A stretch of 63,668 nt of DNA from positions 1 through 63,668 of IMG/VR virus record IMGVR_UViG_3300010354_000087; one strand, given 5' to 3'. The position numbers and the translations under genes were made by a program. Of the stretch, positions 10,952 through 18,134 are shown one piece after another. Below the pieces are notes generated by a model. That model saw only the letters and a list, made by a program, of their open reading frames with translations. It did not search any database and was not told the origin of the DNA. Position 1 is the first letter of the stretch; every line of letters begins with the position of its first letter. The stretch comes from a virus.

Positions 10952-11562
10952 GTGTTTTAAAAGTAGATAATATAACAGGTCCTGTAAGAGTAGCCTACCC
11001 AAACGCAGTCTATGCTCCAGGACACATAGTGCAAGTTCAATATTCTGTAGCCATGGAACGTCATTACTACACAGTGCCCAACAATGATGGAGGTATGAGA
11101 GCAGATATATTTGCAGAAGGTATTCACGAAGGCGGTGTTATTGTCAGACCATTGGATGTCAATATTAAACCACGTAGTAGAGATAGTTTTATTTTCATAG
11201 AATTTAATGTGTTTTTTGAAGGCAGTCATGATATTGTGTTTACTATACTTAGAGACGGTTCTATGATAGGTGCAGCACAACCTGATCATGAAGTTATAGG
11301 CAGATATGGAGCAAGTAAACAACAAGGGATCGGTGTTTCACGCTACGACAACAACTATGATAGTACACCTAGTTACATTCAAGTACCATGGATTGATCGC
11401 CCAGGTAAAACAGAGTGGGTAACCTATAGTTTTGCTGTAAAAAGCTCAGGCGCATCCAACCAGAGTTTTACACTAAATTCAACGCTTACAAACTATCAAA
11501 ATGGTGGCGATGCATATGAACAAGGTGTGAGTTTTGGAATAGCTCAAGAAATCGCCGCATAA
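10948..11562 (+). CDS. Adhesin-array paralogue A3
   Basis: 204 residues from ATG 10948 (ATGA overlap); the in-frame ATG at 10921 is inside A2. Starts MSVLKVDNITG. Conserved features are YAPGHIVQVQY near the N-terminus, KPRSRDSFIFIEFNVFFEG, HDIVFTILRDGSMIGA, YDNNYDSTPSYIQVPWIDRPG and a C-terminal SFGIAQEIAA. It is the largest of the subfamily-A members, with extra residues after the N-terminal strand. Translational coupling to A2 suggests the products are made in fixed proportions. Confidence 0.6.
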   Translation: MSVLKVDNITGPVRVAYPNAVYAPGHIVQVQYSVAMERHYYTVPNNDGGMRADIFAEGIHEGGVIVRPLDVNIKPRSRDSFIFIEFNVFFEGSHDIVFTILRDGSMIGAAQPDHEVIGRYGASKQQGIGVSRYDNNYDSTPSYIQVPWIDRPGKTEWVTYSFAVKSSGASNQSFTLNSTLTNYQNGGDAYEQGVSFGIAQEIAA

Positions 11563-11565
11563 ATA
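11560..11565 (+). promoter_or_regulatory. Late promoter core within adhesin array (before 11586)
   Basis: CATAAATA overlapping the A3 stop, then AAGGA and ATG 11586. Would give the chaperone-like gene and subfamily B their own late transcript. Confidence 0.4.
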
Positions 11566-11585
11566 ATAGAAGGAATTAAAAAAAC

Positions 11586-12017
11586 ATGTCAGATACCGCT
11601 AGCCCAAGTAGAAAAATATTACCAATCGCTGAAGCTCTATATCTACTAGCGCCCAATGCTATTTGGAGCGTAGAAGGAGACAATGTTGATGGTATTAAGT
11701 GGGAGTCAGATCCTGCTTTAAGACCTAGTGACGAATCTATTTTAGCAAAAGCTCAAGAATTAATCAACGAAGCTCCTATGAAAGCATTACGTAGAGTAAG
11801 AGACGCTAGATTAAGAGAGACGGATTGGGTCACACTTAGAGCCATGAGGACTGGAGAGCCTATTCCTCAAGAATGGAAAGATTATATGCAGGCTCTAGCA
11901 GACATCACTAAGAACAGCAATCCACAATTAGTAGCAGGAGAGCTTGTTGGTGTAACATGGCCTGTTAGACCTGATGGCGAAGAAGCAGGTCAAACGAGAT
12001 TTAGAGTAATTAGATGA
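11586..12017 (+). CDS. Tail-fibre assembly chaperone-like protein
   Basis: 143 residues with AAGGA (11570-11574) and a late-type TAAATA further upstream. The central part has RDARLRETDW followed about 20 residues later by W-x-x-Y-x-QAL-x-DI. This matches the pattern of phage tail assembly chaperone domains (Phage_tail_APC type), in which such a helix pair binds fibre tips (family knowledge). Soluble, helical, charged. It lies between subfamilies A and B, so a chaperone for the adjacent short Trp-rich proteins is a reasonable inference. Confidence 0.6.
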   Translation: MSDTASPSRKILPIAEALYLLAPNAIWSVEGDNVDGIKWESDPALRPSDESILAKAQELINEAPMKALRRVRDARLRETDWVTLRAMRTGEPIPQEWKDYMQALADITKNSNPQLVAGELVGVTWPVRPDGEEAGQTRFRVIR

Positions 12018-12520
12018 GCACAGTAAGAGCAGATAATCTTCAGGCAGTTACAAGTGAAGTTACACTTCCATTGACTGAATTAAGGCAGCGTGTAATAAAA
12101 GATTTTCGATCACGTTACACAGGAGGATCTTATATACCTGGAGATGCTTATTCATGGGCATTAGGTATGTTTCAAGATTATGCTCCAGCCTCTGCGTCTA
12201 GTAGAATTAGAACAACTATAAGTTTTAGTTACAGCCATGAAAATGGACACGCTATAAGCCATTGGATATTTTATGCTAACGGCACAGAAATTGGTCGTCA
12301 CAGTATAGCAGGTCAAAGTCCAGAGCATAGACATGTATATGTCTGGGATTTTGCCAGTTGGGGAACAGCTACTGGCAGAATAGGCTATCAAGTAAGACGA
12401 TACGGTAGCGGTAATCAGCCTAGAATACACGCTACACATCATTGGGATGGTGGTGGAAGTAATCAATCATCCCTTGCTGTAGGTGAAATGACAATTGAGG
12501 AATATTTTGCAATACCATGA
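12014..12520 (+). CDS. Adhesin-array paralogue B1 (Trp-rich)
   Basis: 168 residues, ATGA overlap with the chaperone-like gene. First of six subfamily-B members. Conserved core: HAISHWIFYANG, then a HS-x-x-G-x-x-x-E segment, W-x-FASWGT, a GRIGYQVR-Y strand, HWDGGG and a C-terminal IEEY-F. Many invariant Trp, Tyr, Gly and His residues suggest a compact beta-sandwich. No homologue of known function is recognised. Tail-tip or fibre-decoration role inferred from context. Confidence 0.6.
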   Translation: MSTVRADNLQAVTSEVTLPLTELRQRVIKDFRSRYTGGSYIPGDAYSWALGMFQDYAPASASSRIRTTISFSYSHENGHAISHWIFYANGTEIGRHSIAGQSPEHRHVYVWDFASWGTATGRIGYQVRRYGSGNQPRIHATHHWDGGGSNQSSLAVGEMTIEEYFAIP

Positions 12521-13026
12521 GCACTTTAATCGTTGACCAATTAACAGTAGATCCTGAGCAAACACAGGTTCCTCTTACCGAACTAGGACATCGCGTAATA
12601 AGAAGCTATAGAGCTACTTACACTGGTGGACAGTGGAACCCTACGACCTCATATCAATGGATTCCTGGAATGTTTTATGATTACACTCCTTTGTCTGCAA
12701 GTAGCAGAATAAGAACATGTTGTCATATTCCTTATGCACGTAATAGCGGAGTAGCTCATGCAATAAGTCATTGGATATTTTACGCCAATGGTGTAGAGCA
12801 GGGTCGCCACAGTATTTCAGGAAATCATCTTGAAGATATGAGCACATACATTTGGGATTTCGCTAGTTGGGGAACCAGTGTAGGTCGTATAGGATATCAG
12901 CAACGCTCGTATGGTGACGACAATCATGAAGTTCGTGTTTACACAACACAATACTGGGACGGCGGTGGTAGCGCTCAAAATTGCTATGGCCAGTTAGTCA
13001 TAGAAGAATATCTACCAGGAGTATAA
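12517..13026 (+). CDS. Adhesin-array paralogue B2 (Trp-rich)
   Basis: 169 residues, ATGA overlap with B1. N-terminus MSTLIVDQLTVDP, then TGGQWNPTTSYQWIPGMFYD, HAISHWIFYANGV, GRHSISGNHLED, WDFASWGTSVGRIGYQQRSY, DDNHEVRVYTTQYWDGGG and a terminal IEEYLPGV. It is clearly homologous to B1, B3 and B4 throughout. Differences cluster in the N-terminal 25 residues and in loops, as expected for a diversified adhesin family; this interpretation is inferred. Confidence 0.6.
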   Translation: MSTLIVDQLTVDPEQTQVPLTELGHRVIRSYRATYTGGQWNPTTSYQWIPGMFYDYTPLSASSRIRTCCHIPYARNSGVAHAISHWIFYANGVEQGRHSISGNHLEDMSTYIWDFASWGTSVGRIGYQQRSYGDDNHEVRVYTTQYWDGGGSAQNCYGQLVIEEYLPGV

Positions 13027-13530
13027 ATGGGAGCCCTTACAGTAGAAAACTTGCGAGATGTTAGCGGAACAGTTACTATTCCAGTAAGAGATCTTAAACA
13101 ACGAGTAATACAATACTATCAAGCTGTTTATACCGGAGGAGAGTGGAACCCAGATAATACGTTTAACTGGATTCCAGGTGCGTTCTATGATTTTACTCCA
13201 AGAAGAGCAGACAGCAGGATAAAATATACTATGAGATTACCTATTGCATGGGTAGCATCAAGTCATGCAATAAGTCATATGTATTTTTACGCCAATAGCA
13301 TTTTATATTATTACTGGAGTGAAAGCGGAACTCATATAGAAAATGGTAGAACTTTTCAATTTGAAGTTCCTAGTTGGGGGACCAACCAGGCTAGAATAGG
13401 AATGCAGCATAGATCCTATAGCAATGATAATCATGAAGTAAGAATGTATACAACTTACTACTGGGACGGCACAGGACGTAGTGCTCAGAATGCTAGAGGG
13501 CATTTAATGATAGAGGAACTACTTTACTAA
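13027..13530 (+). CDS. Adhesin-array paralogue B3 (Trp-rich)
   Basis: 167 residues, starting directly after the B2 stop. It is very close to B4, including three stretches of 23-27 identical nucleotides (13135-13160, 13411-13437 and 13459-13481). The core keeps GGEWNPDNTFNW, YDFTPRRADSRI, HAISHMYFYAN, VPSWGTNQARIG, SNDNHEVRMYTTYYWDGT and SAQNARGHLMIEEL. Likely a product of recent duplication or gene conversion. Function not known beyond probable virion adhesin. Confidence 0.6.
   Translation: MGALTVENLRDVSGTVTIPVRDLKQRVIQYYQAVYTGGEWNPDNTFNWIPGAFYDFTPRRADSRIKYTMRLPIAWVASSHAISHMYFYANSILYYYWSESGTHIENGRTFQFEVPSWGTNQARIGMQHRSYSNDNHEVRMYTTYYWDGTGRSAQNARGHLMIEELLY
13135..13481 (+). repeat. DNA repeat segments shared by B3 with B4
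   Basis: Three stretches in B3 are identical to B4 at the base level: 13135-13160 with 13638-13663 (26 nt), 13411-13437 with 13914-13940 (27 nt), and 13459-13481 with 13962-13984 (23 nt). All are about 503 nt apart, as expected for a tandem gene duplication or gene conversion. Confidence 0.7.
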
Positions 13531-14087
13531 TGGGAACACTTAGATTAGATGCAATAAGCAATAGACTAGGCACAATAACCGTGCCCTTAACAGAACTTAC
13601 TGCTAGAGTAATTCAGCGCTATGAGAATACCTATACAGGAGGAGAGTGGAACCCAGATAATACTAGCAACTGGGTTCCTGGAGGTTTCGTAGATTTTACA
13701 CCAAGAAGCGCCCAGTCAAGAATACATTTCTTATGGAGAATTCCTCACGCTTGGTCAAATGCTACCCATGCTATTAGCCATTGGAGATTTTTTGTCGCAG
13801 GAATTTGTTACTATTGGCATAGTCAGTCAGGTGTTCATATAGAAGACGGTAATATTATTCAATGGGATGTGCCTAGCTGGGGAACAAGTTCAGGAAGAAT
13901 AGGTTACCAAGTTAGATCCTATAGCAATGATAATCATGAAACAAGATTATATACAACGTATTACTGGGACGGCACAGGACGTAGCGCTCAAAATGCTAGA
14001 GGGCAATTAATAGTTGAAGAATATTTAGGAGTGGGAGAACCAACAGGAGTTGGTGCTGCTTCAAGACAAACAATTACAGCAAGGTAA
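13530..14087 (+). CDS. Adhesin-array paralogue B4 (Trp-rich, C-terminal tail)
   Basis: 185 residues, start overlapping the B3 stop by one base (TAATG). Same core as B3 (GGEWNPDNTSNW, FTPRSAQSRI, HAISHWRFFVAG, VPSWGTSSGRIGYQVRSY, YYWDGTGRSAQNARGQLIVE). It is longer by a C-terminal tail of about 20 residues that is Gly/Thr/Ala-rich and absent from the other copies. It is followed by a late-type TAAATA and a new Shine-Dalgarno, so this closes one translationally coupled run. Confidence 0.6.
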   Translation: MGTLRLDAISNRLGTITVPLTELTARVIQRYENTYTGGEWNPDNTSNWVPGGFVDFTPRSAQSRIHFLWRIPHAWSNATHAISHWRFFVAGICYYWHSQSGVHIEDGNIIQWDVPSWGTSSGRIGYQVRSYSNDNHETRLYTTYYWDGTGRSAQNARGQLIVEEYLGVGEPTGVGAASRQTITAR

Positions 14088-14090
14088 ATA
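14085..14090 (+). promoter_or_regulatory. Late promoter core within adhesin array (before 14110)
   Basis: GGTAAATA overlapping the B4 stop, then AAGGAG and ATG 14110. Same arrangement as before 11586. Confidence 0.4.
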
Positions 14091-14109
14091 AAGAAACAAG
14101 GAGATAACA

Positions 14110-14439
14110 ATGTCTAATGATGTTGATTTTGGTGAGGTTATGCACAAGTTCTATGCAGGACGTCTATATGGAGTAAGAGGTCCTTTATACGACGATATTA
14201 CGTGGATGGAAACAACCCCAAAACCTACTAGAGAAGAATTAATTGCCAAATGGGAAACTATTAAGGACGATGTTGCACTAAGACGTGTTCATGAACAACG
14301 TGCAATGCCAGGAAAATATCCTAGTAGGGACGATATGATTGTAGCTCTATGGGAAATGGTAGTAGAAAATCGCCCAGAAAAAGCCGCAGCACTACAGTCA
14401 CGTAGAGAAGCAATTAAACAAGAATTTCCTAAGCCATAA
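14110..14439 (+). CDS. Small fibre-associated protein, chaperone-like
   Basis: 109 residues, with AAGGAG at 14098-14103. Highly charged and helical. The C-terminal half reads YPSRDDMIVALWEMVVENRP and ends REAIKQEFPKP. Marine T4-like phages often carry small proteins with a YPS-x-x-D-x-x-x-ALWE core and a PKP end near fibre genes (my recollection of the family, not searched). Like the 143-aa gene at 11586 it is inserted within the adhesin run, so an assembly role for the downstream B5/B6 proteins is inferred. Confidence 0.5.
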   Translation: MSNDVDFGEVMHKFYAGRLYGVRGPLYDDITWMETTPKPTREELIAKWETIKDDVALRRVHEQRAMPGKYPSRDDMIVALWEMVVENRPEKAAALQSRREAIKQEFPKP

Positions 14440-14441
14440 AC

Positions 14442-14951
14442 ATGACCGGAACTCTTTTAGTTAATACCATCCGCAATTCTGCGAATTCAGTGAATCTTTC
14501 TACGACAAATCTAAATCGTAGGCTGATACAACGAACTTATAGATGGTTCAGGGGAGGTGCTTGGAATCCAGGCAACACCTACTACGAAGTTCCTGGTAGT
14601 TGGTTAAGTATAACACCAGTCTATAGTAATAGTTATTTAACTTATACTTGGATGTGTCCATTAGGCCACAGAGGTGCTGCACATTCTATAACACATTGGA
14701 TTTTTATGGCCAACGGGCAAGAATATGCAAGGCATAGTGTTAGTGTAGATCATCAAGAATCGGGAGTAATCCGTCGTTGGGAAGTTCCCAGCTGGGGTGC
14801 AGGAAAAGCAGCAGGTATGGGATACATAACAAGACAATACACTGATAGTAATCATAGTGTGCATTGGAATGCTCAAAGATACCAAAACGGCAGTGATAGC
14901 ACAAGAGGTGTTCCAAGCTGGGTTAGTGTAGAGGAGTATACAGCGGCATGA
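14442..14951 (+). CDS. Adhesin-array paralogue B5 (divergent)
   Basis: 169 residues, two bases after the upstream stop. More divergent than B1-B4 but keeps GGAWNPGNTYYEVPGSW, HSITHWIFMANGQE, YARHSVSVDHQE, RRWEVPSWG, a GYITRQY-x-DSNH strand and a terminal VEEYTAA. The shared N-terminal pattern L-N-R-R-L-I-Q-R-T groups it with B6 rather than B1-B4. Structural/adhesive role inferred from homology within the array. Confidence 0.58.
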   Translation: MTGTLLVNTIRNSANSVNLSTTNLNRRLIQRTYRWFRGGAWNPGNTYYEVPGSWLSITPVYSNSYLTYTWMCPLGHRGAAHSITHWIFMANGQEYARHSVSVDHQESGVIRRWEVPSWGAGKAAGMGYITRQYTDSNHSVHWNAQRYQNGSDSTRGVPSWVSVEEYTAA

Positions 14952-15460
14952 CAGGCATTCTACAAGTAGATAGTGTTACCAATGAATCAGCGTCATTTGG
15001 AATAACTACCGATTATTTCAAAAGAAGATTAATTCAAAGAACAAATTATATTCATAGAACCGGATGGTGGAGAGCAAACAATGCCTACTATTGGGTTCCA
15101 GGAGCTTATATGGATTTTAGGCCTATGCGAGGAGACACTCGCATTCGTGTAAGTTATAATATTCATACAAGACAATATGGACCAAGTCAGCATATGATTA
15201 TGCACTATATTTTTTATGTAGACGAGGTTGAGTATGGCAGATTTACCAGAGGCGGCCATCATGTAGAAAATACAAATACTATTCAATTTGATGTGCCTAG
15301 TTGGGATGCATATGCTTATGCTAGGATTGGATTTAAGTGCAGATCTTATTCAGAAGGTAATCATAATGCGCATTTATGGCATACTCAATATTGGGATGGT
15401 GGCGGCAATTCATATGACACTCCAGGACAAATGATAGTCGAGGAATACGTTCCTGTGTAA
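14948..15460 (+). CDS. Adhesin-array paralogue B6 (divergent, end of array)
   Basis: 170 residues, ATGA overlap with B5. Core elements are KRRLIQRTNYIHRTGWW, YYWVPGAYMDFRP, a TRIRVSYNI strand, MHYIFYVDEVEYGRF, FDVPSWDAYAYARIGFKCRS, TQYWDGGGNS and IVEEYVPV. It is the last member of the nine-gene array. A 55-nt spacer with a small inverted repeat separates it from the accessory halogenase cassette. Confidence 0.58.
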   Translation: MTGILQVDSVTNESASFGITTDYFKRRLIQRTNYIHRTGWWRANNAYYWVPGAYMDFRPMRGDTRIRVSYNIHTRQYGPSQHMIMHYIFYVDEVEYGRFTRGGHHVENTNTIQFDVPSWDAYAYARIGFKCRSYSEGNHNAHLWHTQYWDGGGNSYDTPGQMIVEEYVPV

Positions 15461-15515
15461 TCATATCTAACTGAATAGTCTACGATTTTTTACTATATAA
15501 AGTAAAAGGGCATAG

Positions 15516-16001
15516 ATGAATCATTCAGAAACATTGTCAATTATACTAAGCAAAGACCAGAATATATTGCATTTTAGCCATAATGAAGAACGCTTAGACA
15601 ACTATCAGGAGTTTAAAAATTATAAAACAATTGGAATGGATGACAATTCCGATATTAAAATTTCTCCTAACAAACCTATAAATCAAGAATTACTACAAGG
15701 GTTTGACCTAATTGTATTTTCAGCCTATTTAGAAATTATAGACAATCCTTTAGAATTAATTGAACAAGTTAAAAACTTTTCAGAAACTATTTGTATATAT
15801 GAATACAAGTATGATTTAATGTCTAATTGTAGCACAGAATGGAAAAAACATTGGAGTCAAATCGGGCTTACTTGGAATCTAACTCAAAAATTTGATCTTA
15901 TCAACGAGTTATATTTTGAAGAAGCCACACTACATACTTGTAAAATTCCTTATAATCAGAACGAAAATCAAAAAAAGGAATTAGAAAATGTTGCTCAATA
16001 A
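15516..16001 (+). CDS. Unknown protein at head of halogenase cassette
   Basis: 161 residues. I do not recognise the family. The protein is acidic and soluble, with a segment QGFDLIVFSAYLEIIDNPLE that looks like the motif-IV region of a Rossmann-type methyltransferase (FD-x-I-x-F-S), but no SAM-binding glycine motif is visible. The 3' end overlaps the first halogenase start by 14 nt, so the two are probably co-translated. It may be a degenerate or partner subunit of the halogenase cassette; this is inference. Confidence 0.5.
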   Translation: MNHSETLSIILSKDQNILHFSHNEERLDNYQEFKNYKTIGMDDNSDIKISPNKPINQELLQGFDLIVFSAYLEIIDNPLELIEQVKNFSETICIYEYKYDLMSNCSTEWKKHWSQIGLTWNLTQKFDLINELYFEEATLHTCKIPYNQNENQKKELENVAQ

Positions 16002-17475
16002 TATTGCTATTGTAGGCGGAGGAACAGCAGGATTAATTACTGCTATAATTTTACGAAAAACTTGGCCTAATTTAAAAATAGATATCATAGAATCTGATAA
16101 TATAGGTATAGTTGGAGTAGGAGAAGGTTCAACTGAGCATTGGCGCAATTTTATTTCAGATTGTAATATAAAATTAGTTGATCTTGTTAAAGAAACAGAT
16201 TGCACATTTAAATATGGTATTAACTTTTCCAACTGGCTAGGTGATGGCACAAATTATATTCATAATGTCAGTAGCAATATGAGTATAGAAAGCCAAACAC
16301 ACAGTAAAATAATGTATGCCTATCCAATTAGCGAAGGCTTAGATGCTAAAAGTCTTGTAATGGATTATGTTGAAAAAAGCCTACATATAGAGCCATACTG
16401 GGGTGTAAATCAATTTCATTTCAATACCTTTAAATTGAATACATTTTTACACAAAATTTGTGAAGAAAGAAATATAGGTATAGTTAAAGCAGACATTGAT
16501 AGCGTTCATTTAACTGAAAACGGAGCAATAGACTACCTTAAAGATAAACAAGGAGTTGTTCATAACTATGAGTTTTATGTTGACAGCACAGGATTTCATA
16601 GGCTATTGCTACACAAAACTATGGGCGTTCCTTGGAGGAGTTATCAAAAATATCTTCCAATGAATTCTGCCATTGCGTTTCCGACCGAACGACAAGAAGA
16701 TATTCCAAGTTGGACTTTAAGTAGAGCAATGGACAGTGGATGGCTATGGAGAATTCCTACACAGGAACGTTTTGGCAACGGCTATGTTTTTAATGATAGT
16801 TTTATGGATTTTGAAACTGCTAAGAAAGAAGTTGAAAAGTTATACGGATACGAAGTTAATATTGCCAAGCAGATTAAATTCGATGCAGGATGTTTAGAAA
16901 CATCCTGGGTTAAAAATTGCTGTGCCATAGGACTAAGTTGCAGTTTCGTTGAACCTTTAGAAGCAAGTAGTATAGGATCTAGTATTCAACAAGCCTATTA
17001 TTTAACCACAGCCTTAAGCAGTTATATTCCAGGATCAGATATAGACTTGGCACAGAGAACTTTTAACAGATTGTCAGATGAATTACTAGAAAATATTGTA
17101 GAGTTTGTTCAACTACACTACATAACTTCAAGACAAGATACTGATTTCTGGAAAAGTATTCAGGAACTTCCTAAATTTCCATCGTTAGAAGAAAAATTAG
17201 AAATATGGCGACATAAATTTCCAGGTATAGGTGAGTTTCAAAATAGAACTGTAATGTTTAAAGAATCTAATTATATTCTAGTATTACACGGTTTAGGATT
17301 AATTTCAAAAGATATCGCTCAAAAAGAAATGTTAAAACAGCCCAAACATGTGCAAGAAAGTGTGCCCTTTAATTATAATAGGATGCGTAACGACATGCAG
17401 GAAAAAATTAAAAATAGCCAGGCAGTTTCCCATAGACAAGCGTTACAATGGCTAGCAGATAATCCGGAGTCCTAA
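15988..17475 (+). CDS. Flavin-dependent halogenase, tryptophan-halogenase family (copy 1)
   Basis: 495 residues, AAGGA 5' of ATG 15988. N-terminal FAD-binding motif GGGTAG at residues 10-15. GVGEGST lies around 43-49 and the conserved Lys sits in TFKYGI (K75), matching the catalytic Lys region of PrnA/RebH-type enzymes. The family signature W-x-W-x-I-P is present as GWLWRIP near residue 252. The VEPLEAS segment near residue 318 matches the region holding the active-site Glu. The enzyme should use reduced FAD, O2 and halide to make hypohalous acid. No flavin reductase gene is seen here, so a host reductase is assumed. The substrate is unknown and need not be free tryptophan. Confidence 0.85.
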   Translation: MLLNNIAIVGGGTAGLITAIILRKTWPNLKIDIIESDNIGIVGVGEGSTEHWRNFISDCNIKLVDLVKETDCTFKYGINFSNWLGDGTNYIHNVSSNMSIESQTHSKIMYAYPISEGLDAKSLVMDYVEKSLHIEPYWGVNQFHFNTFKLNTFLHKICEERNIGIVKADIDSVHLTENGAIDYLKDKQGVVHNYEFYVDSTGFHRLLLHKTMGVPWRSYQKYLPMNSAIAFPTERQEDIPSWTLSRAMDSGWLWRIPTQERFGNGYVFNDSFMDFETAKKEVEKLYGYEVNIAKQIKFDAGCLETSWVKNCCAIGLSCSFVEPLEASSIGSSIQQAYYLTTALSSYIPGSDIDLAQRTFNRLSDELLENIVEFVQLHYITSRQDTDFWKSIQELPKFPSLEEKLEIWRHKFPGIGEFQNRTVMFKESNYILVLHGLGLISKDIAQKEMLKQPKHVQESVPFNYNRMRNDMQEKIKNSQAVSHRQALQWLADNPES

Positions 17476-18134
17476 TGAGTCACTTAACAAGACAAGGTAA
17501 TAGTTGGATAATTATCACTCACGTTTCAGATATATCTGATGCTAAAACTATGCTAGAAACTGTAAACAAAGAAAATTATGCCGACTATACCAGCGCTAAA
17601 GGCATAAATTCTAAACAACATTATATAATCCCTCCTTCTTGGATGCCTAGCAAAGACCATAACTTTCCCGATAACTGGGACACAATCTCAGCTAAGTATG
17701 CCTTGATTGCGCAAAAAGAATTAGTGCATTATGGAATTATGCCTTTGAATTGGAAGAAATTATATGCTCGTAGTGCTTGGACAGTAAAAGGAGAAGAAGG
17801 AAGTTATCATACTATTCATGAACACGGACCAAACTCAGTAAGCACTATTTTATATACTACTGTTCCTCCCAAAGGCGAAGACGATATTCCTTACACTAAT
17901 GGGTCAACATACTTTGTAATGGACGGCAGTGCCTATAATGACTTATCTATCCCTGCTTGTAGAGTCATGCATGTTACGCCTAAAGAAGGTATGCTGGTAA
18001 TTTTTCCTAGTTATATACTGCACGGAGTTTATCCCCAAGGACCAGGTCTACGACAGACTTTAAACATCGATTATCACGGAGATCCAAACTTTACTTATGG
18101 TCTAGGAACCGGCGGATCTACAAGTTATAATTAA
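17475..18134 (+). CDS. Putative 2-oxoglutarate/Fe(II) oxygenase
   Basis: 219 residues, one-base TAATG overlap with the upstream halogenase. A HEHGPNSVSTILY segment (around residues 115-127), a later IFPSYILHGVYP segment and a following LRQTLNID give the H...H...R layout of small phage 2OG-Fe(II) oxygenases, with the double-stranded beta-helix pattern S-x-x-x-Y-x-x-x-P. Such enzymes hydroxylate or otherwise oxidise small molecules, peptides or nucleobases. Placement exactly between two halogenases with coupled starts suggests that all three act on the same substrate (inference). Confidence 0.68.
   Translation: MSHLTRQGNSWIIITHVSDISDAKTMLETVNKENYADYTSAKGINSKQHYIIPPSWMPSKDHNFPDNWDTISAKYALIAQKELVHYGIMPLNWKKLYARSAWTVKGEEGSYHTIHEHGPNSVSTILYTTVPPKGEDDIPYTNGSTYFVMDGSAYNDLSIPACRVMHVTPKEGMLVIFPSYILHGVYPQGPGLRQTLNIDYHGDPNFTYGLGTGGSTSYN

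Noticed and set aside
10957-11325. 122-codon minus-strand frame in adhesin A3
   Set aside because: Lies entirely within a well-supported paralogue and yields a Cys/Ile/Tyr-rich improbable product.
9840-15460. Diversity-generating retroelement acting on the adhesin array
   Set aside because: No reverse transcriptase or template repeat in the window and no adenine-biased variable 3' ends; duplication/recombination explains the variation better.
15488-15507. Inverted repeat TTTTACT/AGTAAAA as a terminator after the adhesin array
   Set aside because: Stem is AU-rich and not followed by a T-run on either strand; at most a weak promoter-like or structural element.
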